The notes beneath the pieces are model-generated. The model saw only the letters and a program-made list of their open reading frames with translations, had not been told where the DNA came from and did no database searches. This document shows, one piece after another, positions 1-9,215 of a stretch of 64,000 bases of DNA (position 1 is the stretch's first letter; every line of letters starts with the position of its first letter). Position numbers and translations under genes: made by a program. Source of the DNA: Moraxella ovis (GTDB taxonomy: Bacteria > Pseudomonadota > Gammaproteobacteria > Pseudomonadales > Moraxellaceae); contig NZ_UGPW01000001.1 in the NCBI RefSeq assembly GCF_900453105.1, positions 248,001 to 312,000 of the forward strand, written 5' to 3'.

Positions 1-2508
1 TTCCTATGCTCTGATGTTGATATTCTGATTCTTGCTGATGACCTTAATTCACACACCAAAGGGATTGAGCAATTCGTGGCAACTCTATGGGACATTGGCA
101 TCACTCCCGCCATCAGCGTGCGCGATGTGGCAGATACGGCGATTGCTGTGACCGATCATACGGTTGCGACTGCGCTTTTGGAGGCGCGCCTGATCGCAGG
201 CAACGATGCACTTCGCCATATTCCAACCGAATCGGTAAAAAACGCATGGAGTGCTAAGGCGTTTTTTATCGCCAAAACTGGAGAATCCAAGGCGCGCTAC
301 CTTAGCCATAACGCCACCGAATACAACTTAGAGCCAAACATCAAATCCGCCCCAGGAACATTAAGAGACTTGCACATTTTAGTGTGGTTGGCGAAGTTTT
401 ATTTTGATGATGTCAAAGAGTTTGGGGATTTATCAGGTGTGGGATTTTTGAGTCAAGACGAGCTTAACGCCCTACAAAGCGCCAAAAAATTCCTATGGTG
501 TATTCGCCATCATCTGCACGCCCTGACAGGCCGCTGCGAGGATAGGCTACTGTTCGACCATCAAAAAAACATCGCCAAACGGCTACATCTAATACAAGAT
601 GATGCTGATGCAGGCACGCTCACCGCCGCACTTGAGGCGATGATGCGTACCTATTATCGTCACGCGATACAGGTTGCGGCGTTGTCTGAGATGCTGTGCG
701 CCTACTATAACGAAAGTTATCTTGAGCCTGAATATGAAGCGGTCGAGATCGACGAGGATTTTCTCCAAATCACCCAAAACGAAACCCCCATCGATTCTAG
801 CCTACATGTGGACGGCGTGGCAGAAGAGGTTCAGATTCGAGATGGTAAAATCACTCGCCAAGATACTCAGATCTTCGCCAAAGACGACGATATTTTTATC
901 AAAAAACCTGAAAACTTATTACGCATTTTCTTGATTATGGGTCAGCACGGCATCAAAAAAATTGCCGCCAGCACTCTACGCGCATTATATCTGTCAAGTC
1001 ATTTGATTGATGATGCTTATCGCGCTAACCCTAAGCATCGCGCGCTATTTTTGGCAAATTTACAAGAAAATAACTACCTATATCAGCGCTTACGCATCAT
1101 GAAGAGATATGGCGTATTGGGAAATTATCTACCTGCCTTTGGGCAGATCATGGGGCTGATGCAGTACGATCTATTTCATCGTTATACGGTGGATGCGCAT
1201 ACGCTGCTACTGATCCGAATTTTGCACCGATTTGGAGATACGACGAATGCAGAATACAGTCAAAAATTCGATTTGGTCAGTGAAGTCTATCAAAAAATCA
1301 ACCGCAAAGATTTGCTGGTCGTCGCGGCATTATTCCATGACATCGCCAAAGGGCGAGGTGGAGACCATAGCCAGCTTGGTGCACAAGATGTGTATGAATT
1401 TGGGCGTTCGCATGGGTTGGAGGATGAAGATGTCGAGTTCGTGGCGTGGCTTGTGCGCGAACATCTCACCATGTCGCTAACCGCCCAAAAACAAGATATT
1501 TTTGACCCTGAAATCATCGCAAGCTTTGCTGAATTTACAGGCACCATCGCACATCTAAATCATCTGTATGTGCTTACTGTCGCTGACATGAACGCCACGA
1601 ACAGCCAGCTGTGGAATACGTGGCGCGCCAGTCTTTTAAAGCAGCTGTACATCAGCACGCACCGAGTTCTTAGTCTGGGTGCATCTGCTGCCGAAATGAA
1701 TGCGGTCATCGCCAATCGCAAGGACAAAGCCAAGCAATTACTCACGGCTATCTCTACTGCTGATATCGATGCGTTATGGCAAGATTTTGGTGATGATTTT
1801 TTCTTAAAGCAAAAACACCATGACATCGCATGGCAGACCTCTGAGATACTCGCCAATAAGTCCACATTGGCTGATAACAAGCCCGTCATCGCTCTGCGCG
1901 CGCATTCCGACCTTGCGCTGAACGCTGTGCAATTATTCATCTGTACCTACGACCAAGACGACCTGTTTGCCGCGACTGTGGGCGTGCTTGATCACATGGG
2001 GCTGTCCGTATTGGATGCGACCATCTTGACTGCTGACATCGATGGCAAGGCTGCGGCGCTAGACTCGTATGTCGTCATCGATCGCTACGCCATCCAAGGT
2101 GCTGAACGTGATGACATCTTGACCAATGACATCAGGCGGCAGACACTCACCGCCAGGCTCATGCACGCCTTAAAGAGCGGTGAGAGCCAAATCTCTGCAC
2201 GCAATTTCACCCTAGATGGCCAGCTTAAGCACTTCACTGTGCCCACGCAGGTGCAGTTTAGCGAGGCGACTTCGGTGGTGCGCACAGGTCATCACATGAT
2301 GTCCTTGATCACCAAGGATAGACCGGCGTTATTGGCGCGCCTTGGGTTGATATTTAGCCGTCTGGGCATCGAGGTGCATGGCGCGCGCATCACCACCTTA
2401 GGAGAGCGTGCCGAAGACGTGTTTTATTTGAGTGATAAAGACGGTCAAACGCTAAGCGCTGACAAATTAAATACATTAAAAATTGCTGTGATCGAAGCTT
2501 TGGCATGA
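1..2508 (+). CDS. glnD: Bifunctional uridylyltransferase/uridylyl-removing enzyme GlnD (5' end outside window)
   Basis: GlnD adds UMP to, and removes it from, PII signalling protein according to glutamine level, so it controls nitrogen assimilation. The reading frame is open from base 1, and its first codons give the nucleotidyltransferase motif CSDVDILIL, so the gene starts upstream of the window. The HD hydrolase motif FHDIAKGRGGDH lies near visible residue 445. Two C-terminal ACT domains follow, around visible residues 630-690 and 765-833 (second one begins TKDRPALLARLGLIFSRLGI). The order NT - HD - ACT - ACT is the family order. About 835 residues are visible, of roughly 900 in the family. 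Identification is firm. Confidence 0.97.
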   Translation, partial: FLCSDVDILILADDLNSHTKGIEQFVATLWDIGITPAISVRDVADTAIAVTDHTVATALLEARLIAGNDALRHIPTESVKNAWSAKAFFIAKTGESKARYLSHNATEYNLEPNIKSAPGTLRDLHILVWLAKFYFDDVKEFGDLSGVGFLSQDELNALQSAKKFLWCIRHHLHALTGRCEDRLLFDHQKNIAKRLHLIQDDADAGTLTAALEAMMRTYYRHAIQVAALSEMLCAYYNESYLEPEYEAVEIDEDFLQITQNETPIDSSLHVDGVAEEVQIRDGKITRQDTQIFAKDDDIFIKKPENLLRIFLIMGQHGIKKIAASTLRALYLSSHLIDDAYRANPKHRALFLANLQENNYLYQRLRIMKRYGVLGNYLPAFGQIMGLMQYDLFHRYTVDAHTLLLIRILHRFGDTTNAEYSQKFDLVSEVYQKINRKDLLVVAALFHDIAKGRGGDHSQLGAQDVYEFGRSHGLEDEDVEFVAWLVREHLTMSLTAQKQDIFDPEIIASFAEFTGTIAHLNHLYVLTVADMNATNSQLWNTWRASLLKQLYISTHRVLSLGASAAEMNAVIANRKDKAKQLLTAISTADIDALWQDFGDDFFLKQKHHDIAWQTSEILANKSTLADNKPVIALRAHSDLALNAVQLFICTYDQDDLFAATVGVLDHMGLSVLDATILTADIDGKAAALDSYVVIDRYAIQGAERDDILTNDIRRQTLTARLMHALKSGESQISARNFTLDGQLKHFTVPTQVQFSEATSVVRTGHHMMSLITKDRPALLARLGLIFSRLGIEVHGARITTLGERAEDVFYLSDKDGQTLSADKLNTLKIAVIEALA

Positions 2509-2547
2509 TACAATAGTTAGATTTTTGGTTATTTTGTTCAATTTATC

Positions 2548-3321
2548 ATGAAGTTAGCATACATTCCTTGTCTCATCGCGCTGTGCTGTAAGGCTGCGAT
2601 CGCCCAAGACGCGAAAACCTTCGACCTAACAGAAGAGTTTGTTTCTTGTGAAAGCAGAATCAGCTTGCCAGAAGGTTATCATTTCGCCAAAGAGAGCGAA
2701 GACTGCCAATACAACGAAAACCTAACCGTCGTCACCAAAGATGGCAAATATGGCTATGCCAACACCCACGGCAAAATCATCATCGAGCCAATGTTCGATA
2801 TGGCGGAGAATTTCGATGATGGCATGGCACTCATCAAGCAAGGCAAGCGATACGGCTACATCAATCCCAAGGGTAGAATCGTCATTAAGCCGCAGTTCAC
2901 TGGCGCTTGGGGGTTTTGGGAAGGTCGAGCCAAGATTGAAAGCAATGGCAAATACGGCTTCATCGACAAAAAAGGTAAAGTTGTCATCAAGCCCATCTAT
3001 ACCGATACAGGCGACTGGTTCGAGGGTGGTCTGGTGCGCATAAAAGTAGATGACAAATGGGGCTTTATCGATAAGAATGGTCAGCAGGTCATCGGACCAA
3101 TTTATGATATCGCTGAAGACTTCTCTGAGGGGTTGGCATCCGTTGGCATCAAAGGCGACGACGGCTATAAATATGGCTACATCAACCCCAGAGGTGATCT
3201 GGTCATCCAAGCCATCTACGACACACCTGCCAACTTTATTGAGGGAATCGCCTACGTCATCCATGATGACCACGCGCATTACATCGACAAAAATGGCAAA
3301 GAAGTAGCCTTTCGCCACTGA
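2548..3321 (+). CDS. Secreted WG-repeat protein
   Basis: A 257-residue protein with an N-terminal signal peptide (hydrophobic segment to about residue 20, probable cut after AIA). The rest consists of about six WG (KWG) repeats of about 33 residues, each with a core such as KYGFIDKKGKVVIKPIY or KWGFIDKNGQQVIGPIY. WG repeats form beta-rich scaffolds with no assigned enzymatic role. The protein is probably periplasmic or surface exposed. It lies 39 bases after glnD with no clear terminator between. Function is unknown; the signal peptide and repeats are seen directly. Confidence 0.85.
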   Translation: MKLAYIPCLIALCCKAAIAQDAKTFDLTEEFVSCESRISLPEGYHFAKESEDCQYNENLTVVTKDGKYGYANTHGKIIIEPMFDMAENFDDGMALIKQGKRYGYINPKGRIVIKPQFTGAWGFWEGRAKIESNGKYGFIDKKGKVVIKPIYTDTGDWFEGGLVRIKVDDKWGFIDKNGQQVIGPIYDIAEDFSEGLASVGIKGDDGYKYGYINPRGDLVIQAIYDTPANFIEGIAYVIHDDHAHYIDKNGKEVAFRH

Positions 3322-3403
3322 TGAACAAGCAAAACATGGATACAAAATATAACATTGCATGCATTGCGGTTGATGGTGTTATTTGTTACAATGTTGTCAT
3401 CTA

Positions 3404-3762
3404 GGGGATGTTCTGGCTTCGACGCTGGTGATGAAACCTAATGATGCACGTCAAGAGCGTATGCCTCTTGTAAATCAACATACATTTAAAATAGTCGCAA
3501 ACGACGAAACTTACGCACTAGCAGCCTAAGGGCTACTTGGGTCGGCACAGATTGCCTTTGGTCTGGTTGCTCACCCCGATGCGAACGCACAAAGGATAGC
3601 ATCTGTTAGCGTTGCGATGACAGGTGCGAAACTCTTAGCAAATCGTCCAATCCACCCTGACTGTCGGGTCGGTGCGGATTAAAGCCAAAGACAGACTCTA
3701 AGCGTGTAGAGTCATGGGCGTAGTGCTGGCGGACGCGGGTTCAACTCCCGCCATCTCCACCA
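3404..3762 (+). ncRNA. ssrA: tmRNA
   Basis: This is transfer-messenger RNA, which rescues stalled ribosomes and tags the nascent peptide for proteolysis. The 5' end GGGGATG pairs with the 3' end CATCTCC before ACCA, and the T-arm GGGTTCAACTCCC is present. The tag-coding frame at 3497-3529 gives ANDETYALAA then stop, a tag of the type used in Acinetobacter and Moraxella relatives. The length of 359 nt is normal. The gene stays intact because the prophage regenerates the 3' end on integration. Confidence 0.97.
3749..3762 (+). other. attL: attL core, inside the ssrA 3' end
   Basis: The sequence cgccatctccacca forms the 3' end of tmRNA including CCA. It is repeated exactly at 45927-45940. Flanking bases differ on both sides, so the visible identity is 14 bp. 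tmRNA 3' ends are common targets of tyrosine integrases. Confidence 0.9.
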
Positions 3763-3814
3763 TCTATTAAAATCACTAAAAATCATCAAGTATTTTTAAG
3801 TGTCATAAACCATC

Positions 3815-3845
3815 AAAAAAGCCTTGTAAATCAAGGCTTTTTTAT
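3815..3845 (+). terminator. Prophage-borne terminator behind ssrA
   Basis: The stem gccttg/caaggc (3821-3826 and 3832-3837) is followed by a T run and preceded by an A run. It lies on the prophage side of attL. In the lysogen it can replace the host ssrA terminator, which now sits behind attR at 45967-45994. Confidence 0.8.
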
Positions 3846-3952
3846 TGTCTTGTTGTATCTCATAAAGTCATCGTGTATCATAGTAAATCAACGAACATCA
3901 AACGATTTTACACACACGGCGACACACAGCCACACACGAGATACACACACCA

Positions 3953-5071
3953 ATGCTCACCGATAACAAAATCAAAGGGCTAAAACCCACCGAAAAACGC
4001 TACTCGCTATCAGCAGGCGAAGGCTTATCCATTGATGTCATGCCAACAGGTCGTAAGTCTTGGGTGCTAGAATACACCGCCCTTGGCAAACGAAAACGCA
4101 AAAAACTTGGTGAATACCCAGCCGTCAGTCTAAAACAAGCCCGAGAGCTTGCCAATAAAATCAAAAACAACGCAGGATTAACACCCATCACGGTCAGCGA
4201 ACTCATTCATGAATGGATAGAGCTGCACAGCAAGCAATGGACAAGTGAGAAGTACAAATACACCGTCATCTACCGCCTAACCTACATCACCAACGATTTT
4301 AAGGACATGGCGGTGGCAGATGTCAGCCGTGCAATGGTCTCAAAAGCCGTCAGTAACATGGTCGCACAAGGCACATACGAGACCGCCAAACGCTCATTAC
4401 GCCTACTGTCTCAAGTATTCAACTACGCCATCGCCCACGAATACGCCCAGAACAACCCCTGCACGCTGGTTGATAACATCATACCTACCCACACCGTGCA
4501 AAATATGGCAACATTATCCGCCGATGAGATGGCAGGTTTTTGGCACACCATCAGAAAAACACCCACCATCGGACTTGCCCCTGTCGCTCTATCGCTGGCA
4601 AATTATTTGGCGGTGCGACCCAGCGAGCTGTGCAAGGCGACATGGGACGAATTTGACCTAGATAAAGGCGTGTGGATTATCCCTGCCTATCGCATGAAAA
4701 CACGGCTTGAACACGCCGTCCCGCTTGCCAGTCAGCCGTTAAAGATTTTAAAGGATTTGCACGCTTCACGCCTTGATGATGGCTTTGTGTTTAAACATCA
4801 CAGCAACCCCACCAAGCCCATGCCGATTGAAAGTGTGTTGGCGGTCATCAAGCGAGCAGGATTTGGCGGTCGTATGACCACGCACGGCTTTCGTTCGCTA
4901 TTTTCTACGGTAGCAAATGACAGCGGGCTATGGCGTGCTGATGCGATTGAAAGACAGCTTGCCCACACCAAAAAAGATGTCCGCCATGTCTATAACCGTG
5001 CTGAATACTGGGACGAGCGTGTGGCACTCATGAGCTGGTGGGCGGATATTGTGGCAGACTGGCAGGCATAA
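3953..5071 (+). CDS. int: Tyrosine-type site-specific integrase
   Basis: A 372-residue phage integrase of the P4-like type. The N-terminus has a DUF4102-like arm-binding region (LTDNKIKGLKPTEKRYSLSA, ending near residue 75), followed by a core-binding SAM-like domain. Catalytic residues visible are Arg222 (VRPSEL), His311 and Arg314 (HGFR), and Tyr347 (HVYNR). The gene lies 190 bp inside attL and reads inward. It should recombine the phage att site with the ssrA 3' end. A strong terminator follows its stop codon directly. Confidence 0.96.
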   Translation: MLTDNKIKGLKPTEKRYSLSAGEGLSIDVMPTGRKSWVLEYTALGKRKRKKLGEYPAVSLKQARELANKIKNNAGLTPITVSELIHEWIELHSKQWTSEKYKYTVIYRLTYITNDFKDMAVADVSRAMVSKAVSNMVAQGTYETAKRSLRLLSQVFNYAIAHEYAQNNPCTLVDNIIPTHTVQNMATLSADEMAGFWHTIRKTPTIGLAPVALSLANYLAVRPSELCKATWDEFDLDKGVWIIPAYRMKTRLEHAVPLASQPLKILKDLHASRLDDGFVFKHHSNPTKPMPIESVLAVIKRAGFGGRMTTHGFRSLFSTVANDSGLWRADAIERQLAHTKKDVRHVYNRAEYWDERVALMSWWADIVADWQA

Positions 5072-5073
5072 AA

Positions 5074-5106
5074 AAGGGGCGTTACGCCCCTTGTATTAGA
5101 TTTTTT
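5074..5106. terminator. Bidirectional terminator between int and the excisionase-like gene
   Basis: The stem aaggggcg/cgcccctt around TTA (5074-5092) has an A run before it, giving a T run on the minus strand, and T7 at 5100-5107 for the plus strand. It separates the convergent int and the leftward early operon. Confidence 0.8.
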
Positions 5107-5297
5107 TATGATACGGTCGTGCCATTAATTTCTTGTTCAATGCGAATGGCATTTTCCAGCGTCCAATATACCTTATTGCCACGCTGGGCGTTGGGTGGGT
5201 ATTTCGGACGATAGTAAGCCTTAAAGGTATTGACGCACACGCCCAGTCGTTTCGCCATGTCTTTTTGGGTGAGCCATGTGATTGAGTTCATCATCAT
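5106..5297 (-). CDS. AlpA/excisionase-like small HTH protein
   Basis: A 63-residue protein with an N-terminal helix-turn-helix (TQKDMAKRLGVCVNTFKAYY). This is the layout of MerR-like AlpA/Xis proteins that bind att DNA and favour excision. A good ribosome site (GGAG, 5 nt spacing) precedes the first ATG. Three ATG codons lie in a row, so the exact start is uncertain. It is the last gene of the leftward early operon and faces int. The role as excisionase is inferred from size, fold and position. Confidence 0.65.
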   Translation of the reverse strand: MMMNSITWLTQKDMAKRLGVCVNTFKAYYRPKYPPNAQRGNKVYWTLENAIRIEQEINGTTVS

Positions 5298-5307
5298 TTA
5301 TACTCCA

Positions 5308-5691
5308 TTATCTCACATCCACATCTGGCACAATCACAGATGGCTTAAAAGTTACACGATAAAAATGACTGCTTGCTTTGTTCGGCTCAATTTGTTCAAC
5401 AAACGCAGTAACATTGTCAGATAAAACAAGCGTGTGGCGCTTAAATTCCTGTTCGCCAGTTTTACAAATCACATTAAAAGCTGTTTGCGTGTCATTCAAA
5501 TTAAAAGAACACCGACCCTCGATTTCTAGGATGTAGTTATCAGTAATGCCATTGTAAAATACGATTCGCCTGTTAATCTCAAAATTATCAGCAGCTTTCT
5601 TGGCATTGTGTGTTGCGACCTGAGCATCGTCAATGCAGCCAGTCGCTAATACTGCAGCCAAACCTAATGCTACAAATTTAAACAATTTCAT
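5308..5691 (-). CDS. Small phage lipoprotein
   Basis: A 127-residue protein with a lipoprotein signal: MKLFKFVALGLAAVLATGC with lipobox LATGC. The mature part is predicted to be beta-rich. A strong ribosome site (GGAGGG) precedes ATG, and the start overlaps the stop of the upstream gene (ATGA), so the two are translationally coupled. Similar small lipoproteins occur in Acinetobacter-type prophages by recollection only. A role in superinfection exclusion is possible but not shown. Confidence 0.75.
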   Translation of the reverse strand: MKLFKFVALGLAAVLATGCIDDAQVATHNAKKAADNFEINRRIVFYNGITDNYILEIEGRCSFNLNDTQTAFNVICKTGEQEFKRHTLVLSDNVTAFVEQIEPNKASSHFYRVTFKPSVIVPDVDVR

Positions 5692-6086
5692 AATTTCCCT
5701 CCTGATAATTCAATCAATGCTTTGGCGTGAGCGACGGCATTTTCTTTACTTTTGTGTAAAATCCCTCTACTTAAAGCCAACTTATCCAATTTATCGCCCA
5801 CCCACTGACTTGCTAATGCGTAGTGGATGACTGTTAGGTCAGCCACCCAATACTTATCGCCATCTTTCAATGGCTCACTCTCAGGCTTAGGAAAACTCAC
5901 ATCACCAGCGGTAATCATTTCTTGAGCTGGGCGAAAAATAAAGCGCCTCACAAGTACATCTCCAATAGTTACTCCGTTATCTGGTGGGCTGAAAATACGC
6001 CAATCTTTCTCCTTATTGAATTTGTACTCTAATTTCTCGCCGTCAGCGATGGCTTGTAGCGCTTCTTGTGTTGTTAATGCTTTCAT
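5688..6086 (-). CDS. Phage protein of unknown function
   Basis: A 132-residue soluble protein. It starts with a helix-forming segment (MKALTTQEALQAIADGEKL) and has several aromatic residues (WRIFSPPDNGV). This N-terminus resembles phage proteins often seen in early operons, but no function is known to me. The ribosome site TTAGGAGAG fits the ATG at 6086. It is co-transcribed with its neighbours in the leftward operon. Confidence 0.75.
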   Translation of the reverse strand: MKALTTQEALQAIADGEKLEYKFNKEKDWRIFSPPDNGVTIGDVLVRRFIFRPAQEMITAGDVSFPKPESEPLKDGDKYWVADLTVIHYALASQWVGDKLDKLALSRGILHKSKENAVAHAKALIELSGGKL

Positions 6087-6095
6087 AATTCTCTC

Positions 6096-6167
6096 CTAAA
6101 TTGCTAATGCTAACTGTGCTTTGTAAAGCTCATCGACACGACGCGGATAACGTTTAAAATTAATCAT
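6096..6167 (-). CDS. Possible 23-residue micropeptide in the early operon
   Basis: A short frame starting MINFKRYPRRVDELYKAQ, 23 residues in all. Its ATG overlaps the stop of the upstream gene (ATGA at 6164-6167) and has a good ribosome site (GAGGGTG, 6 nt before). It ends 9 bases before the next gene's start. The tight packing favours a real coding gene. There is no homology claim. Confidence 0.45.
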   Translation of the reverse strand: MINFKRYPRRVDELYKAQLALAI

Positions 6168-6592
6168 GTTTTCACCCTCACAAAACTTCTCCAGCCGTCA
6201 ATCTGGATATGCGGATTTTCCGCTTGGACTTCTTTTACGTGCTGACTAATAGCAGCTGAAAGGTCCATAAACTCGCATGTCATCTCAAGATCGGTTAGGT
6301 CTAGCTGACGATCTTTGGCTTTATCTGCCGCGCTATACAGAAACATACTAACGATAAATTTACGCTCACCTTCTGGCGGATTACGTACATCCCAGTCACC
6401 GTACCAGCTACTACGTTGGTACATCTGGGCGGCAGTGTGGCCGTCAAGCGGAGACTGCCAATAGCCATACAGCTCCGTGCCAAGCTCTTGTTGGATTTTC
6501 AGCTCGTGCAATCTCTTTCGCTCGATGGCCTGCAATTCATTGTTGCGCTTGACAATCTTGCGCTTCTTGCGTTTTGCGTTAATGTATGTCAT
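6164..6592 (-). CDS. Phage protein of unknown function, basic N-terminus
   Basis: A 142-residue protein with a very basic start (INAKRKKRKIVKRNN) followed by helical segments and a tryptophan/tyrosine-rich centre (YGYWQSPLDGHTAAQMYQRSSWYGDWDV is within residues 42-70). The basic region may bind nucleic acid. It lies directly after the helicase in the leftward operon. I do not recognise the family. Confidence 0.75.
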   Translation of the reverse strand: MTYINAKRKKRKIVKRNNELQAIERKRLHELKIQQELGTELYGYWQSPLDGHTAAQMYQRSSWYGDWDVRNPPEGERKFIVSMFLYSAADKAKDRQLDLTDLEMTCEFMDLSAAISQHVKEVQAENPHIQIDGWRSFVRVKT

Positions 6593-6609
6593 TTAAAGCT
6601 CCAAATTAT

Positions 6610-8319
6610 TCAAAAAGGGAGGTCGTTATCGGTTATCACCGGTGGCGTAACTGCTTGCACTTGTTGTATCAGCATGCCTGGCACACTGTCGAAAAACTTG
6701 GCTTTGTCTTTAATTTGCCAATATCTGCCGCCAGACTCTTTTGCGCATAAAATCTTGCGCGGCATCTTGTGTGATGTTTGGTTAAGCGCGACAATCACAT
6801 CATCAACGCTAAAGGGCACGCTACCGCCAATCGTGCTATCCCACCACTCACATGCTTTCTGCAGGGCGAACCCTGAGTGCTCAAAGCATTTCCATTCGCT
6901 CACTGGGTAGAGCTCGCCAATGTCATAATCAATTCGCAATGTTGGTGGTTTATCGCCTTTTTGATGCTTGTGATAGCTTACATCTAGCACGTCCATCCAT
7001 TGCTCAACTGGTGGCTCATATCCTGCCAGTGGGGCATTATCGCCAGCAACAGTGCCATGAGTGCGCGGTGCGCGAGCAGGGAATATCCAGCCACATTCTG
7101 CACATTCGGTGGCGTGCACCTTGTTGGCATTACCACATTCGTCACAGTACTTCACCGGTGCGCTGGTGCTACTGCTTGAGCGTGATTTATTGCGACCCTT
7201 AATGCGATTGACTGCGCCCAATACTTCGGTAGTGTCAGTGTAGTCCAACCATAGACAATCCTTTTTACCGTCTGCGATGCGCATGCCACGTCCTGCAATT
7301 TGAACATACAGCACGGGCGAGCGAGTGGGACGAAGCAGCACAATACAGTCAGTCTCAGGAGCGTCAAACCCCGTGGTCAGTGTGCCAATGGACACCAAAG
7401 CATTGATGGCATCAGGATCACCCTTGGGTAGCTTGTAACAGCTTAGAGTCTTATCACGTTCACCCTTTGGTGTATCAGCAGTAATGATGGCGGGATTTAG
7501 ACCCATAAAGCTTTGTAATGCTTCTAAGACTTTGTAGGCGTGCTCTTTATTCACACAATAAAATAAAAACTTATTGCGCGTGGTAAATCCACTGATATAA
7601 AAATCGTCCATCACAGCCTTAATCAGGTCGTCATTGATGGCAACATGGGCTAGGTCTTTGACAACAAAGTCGCCGCCGGACATCTTGACGTTCGATACAT
7701 CCATCTTTGGCTTATCGCCCTTATCCACGACAAGCGGGGCAAGATAGCCTTGCTCTAACAGCTCATCCATCGTGATACGACAAGCCGTCCCTGCAAATAA
7801 AGGGTCTTCGCCTTGCCATAGCCAAATGCCATCGCCCCGATAAGGCGTGCCTGTAAAGCCAATCACGCATAATGACGGATTGCCAAAGCGTTTGATGTCA
7901 TTAATCAGCGTGCGGTACATACCTGTATCTTTGCTATTGACATTGTGGCATTCGTCAATGAGCATGATGTCCACTTTGCCAAGTTTATCGGCGTGATTGG
8001 CGATAGAGCCGATGGTGGCAAAGATGATTTGGCTCTCCAAATCCTTCGCCCCCAAAGACGCACTGCATACGCCAGCAGGGGCGTCCGCCCATACCGCCAA
8101 AAGTTTATCCAAATTTTGGCGACACAATTCACGGCTTGCCACACACATGACAATGCGGGCGGTGGGTTGCATGGCAATCACACGTCGGCACAGCTCGGCG
8201 ATGATGACCGACTTGCCAGCCCCCACCGTTGCTTCTACGATGGGGTTGCCTGTGGGGTGTCGCCCCAGCCAATCAAATAGGTCGTTAATACACTTTTCTT
8301 GATAGGGTCGAAGTTTCAT
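6610..8319 (-). CDS. Superfamily 2 DEAD/DEAH-box helicase with zinc-binding region
   Basis: A 569-residue SF2 helicase. Motif I is GAGKS at residues 33-37, motif II is DECH at 122-125, motif III is GFTGTP, and motif VI is AGRGMR. The C-terminal part carries a CxxC...CxxC zinc ribbon (CDECG ... CAECGWIF), near residues 395-416. Such phage helicases remodel branched DNA in replication or recombination. The gene starts 3 bases after its upstream neighbour's stop, in one operon with the Gp157-like, DUF669 and ATPase genes. Confidence 0.93.
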   Translation of the reverse strand: MKLRPYQEKCINDLFDWLGRHPTGNPIVEATVGAGKSVIIAELCRRVIAMQPTARIVMCVASRELCRQNLDKLLAVWADAPAGVCSASLGAKDLESQIIFATIGSIANHADKLGKVDIMLIDECHNVNSKDTGMYRTLINDIKRFGNPSLCVIGFTGTPYRGDGIWLWQGEDPLFAGTACRITMDELLEQGYLAPLVVDKGDKPKMDVSNVKMSGGDFVVKDLAHVAINDDLIKAVMDDFYISGFTTRNKFLFYCVNKEHAYKVLEALQSFMGLNPAIITADTPKGERDKTLSCYKLPKGDPDAINALVSIGTLTTGFDAPETDCIVLLRPTRSPVLYVQIAGRGMRIADGKKDCLWLDYTDTTEVLGAVNRIKGRNKSRSSSSTSAPVKYCDECGNANKVHATECAECGWIFPARAPRTHGTVAGDNAPLAGYEPPVEQWMDVLDVSYHKHQKGDKPPTLRIDYDIGELYPVSEWKCFEHSGFALQKACEWWDSTIGGSVPFSVDDVIVALNQTSHKMPRKILCAKESGGRYWQIKDKAKFFDSVPGMLIQQVQAVTPPVITDNDLPF

Positions 8320-8322
8320 AGC

Positions 8323-8820
8323 TTATCCGATTCTGATGTGTTTGCCTTTTTCTACACGCACGCCATCGATGATTTCGCCTGCTTTGATGGCTTGTTCTAG
8401 GGCGGTTTTGTTGGCTTCTACTTTGATGTTTTGAAATTGGCTGGGTAATGACGCCACATCATCAACCAGCACGCTTGCCTTGCCGTTCGTTTGCACACGA
8501 ATGGGCATGATGGGGTCGGCAATTTTATCTATATTGTGATTGAGCATGGCGCTAAGCATGTTTGCTTTGATGAGGTCGGTGCGTTTTTGCAGAGATTGTT
8601 TTTTGGCGGTTAGGCGTTTGATTTCGCCATCCAGCCCATCAATGTCCACTTGGGCATTTTTGATGAATTTACCGCAGTTGATGAGCTTGTTTTCCAAATC
8701 ATCTTGCAAGTCTAGGCATTCATCGATGAATTCTTGGCTTGGCGTTTCGCCGTTATCGAGCATCTCGCCCAGCTCAATCATACGCACGGCAAGTGTGGTG
8801 TCTATTTCATACAAATTCAT
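8323..8820 (-). CDS. Siphovirus Gp157-like protein
   Basis: A 165-residue protein that matches the Gp157 family (PF05565): MNLYEIDTTL at the start, a long coiled coil (residues about 40-105, IDGLDGEIKRLTAKKQSLQKR), and a compact end (GEIIDGVRVEKGKHIRI). The family was linked to phage resistance and early functions in Streptococcus phages; its biochemical role is unsettled. The ATG at 8820 is chosen because AAGGAG lies 6 nt upstream. The ATG at 8823 is also possible. Confidence 0.85.
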   Translation of the reverse strand: MNLYEIDTTLAVRMIELGEMLDNGETPSQEFIDECLDLQDDLENKLINCGKFIKNAQVDIDGLDGEIKRLTAKKQSLQKRTDLIKANMLSAMLNHNIDKIADPIMPIRVQTNGKASVLVDDVASLPSQFQNIKVEANKTALEQAIKAGEIIDGVRVEKGKHIRIG

Positions 8821-8830
8821 CATATGCTCC

Positions 8831-9031
8831 TTATTCGTATTTGGCGATTTGTTTGAGTTTGGCATTTTCTACCTGCAAGGCAGCGATGGTGGAAAACAGC
8901 TCTTCGACTTGTGATTCTAAGGCTCGCTTTTCGTCTCGGAGCGTCTGCATCATGCGGTCAAAGGCAGCACGATCGCCCAGAGCTTCTGACAGCTGGTGGG
9001 CAAGTTTGGCGTATTGTTCGGTGGTGTACAT
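8831..9031 (-). CDS. Small coiled-coil protein
   Basis: A 66-residue protein beginning MYTTEQYAKLAHQLSEALGD. Most of it is predicted helix with a leucine/heptad pattern (RALESQVEELFSTIAALQVENAKLKQ). The ribosome site AAGGAG lies 7 nt before ATG. The start overlaps by one base the stop of the upstream 52-residue membrane protein gene (TAATG). It is an early-operon accessory protein of unknown function. Confidence 0.7.
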   Translation of the reverse strand: MYTTEQYAKLAHQLSEALGDRAAFDRMMQTLRDEKRALESQVEELFSTIAALQVENAKLKQIAKYE

Positions 9032-9189
9032 TAAGGTTCTCCTTGGGTGTGTTGGTGTGCCCAGTCGGGCGATTGGTAGCCTGTGCCGTCTTCGGCACAG
9101 CCTTTGACGGCAAAAAAGATAAAAACAAAGGTCAAAATCCAGACCATCACGGCAATCATGGCGGTGCATAAGGAAGTGTCATTGTTCAT
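9031..9189 (-). CDS. 52-residue single-pass membrane protein
   Basis: A short frame starting MNNDTSLCTAMIAVMVWILT. It has one clear transmembrane helix (residues about 9-28) and a short polar tail. The ribosome site AAGGAT lies 6 nt before ATG, and a promoter-like TTGCAT-17-TGTATA lies just upstream. The stop overlaps the next start (TAATG). It is the first gene behind that promoter. A phage-encoded envelope function is possible; nothing more can be said. Confidence 0.65.
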   Translation of the reverse strand: MNNDTSLCTAMIAVMVWILTFVFIFFAVKGCAEDGTGYQSPDWAHQHTQGEP

Positions 9190-9215
9190 CGTTTATCCTT
9201 AAAATGGCAAATATA

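Noticed and set aside
2722..3360. Long minus-strand frame opposite the WG-repeat gene
   Set aside because: It is a shadow of the repeat-rich coding sequence; no ribosome site or family signature.
6416..6910. 164-codon plus-strand frame
   Set aside because: It lies over the end of the helicase gene and its neighbour on the minus strand; composition is that of an antisense shadow.
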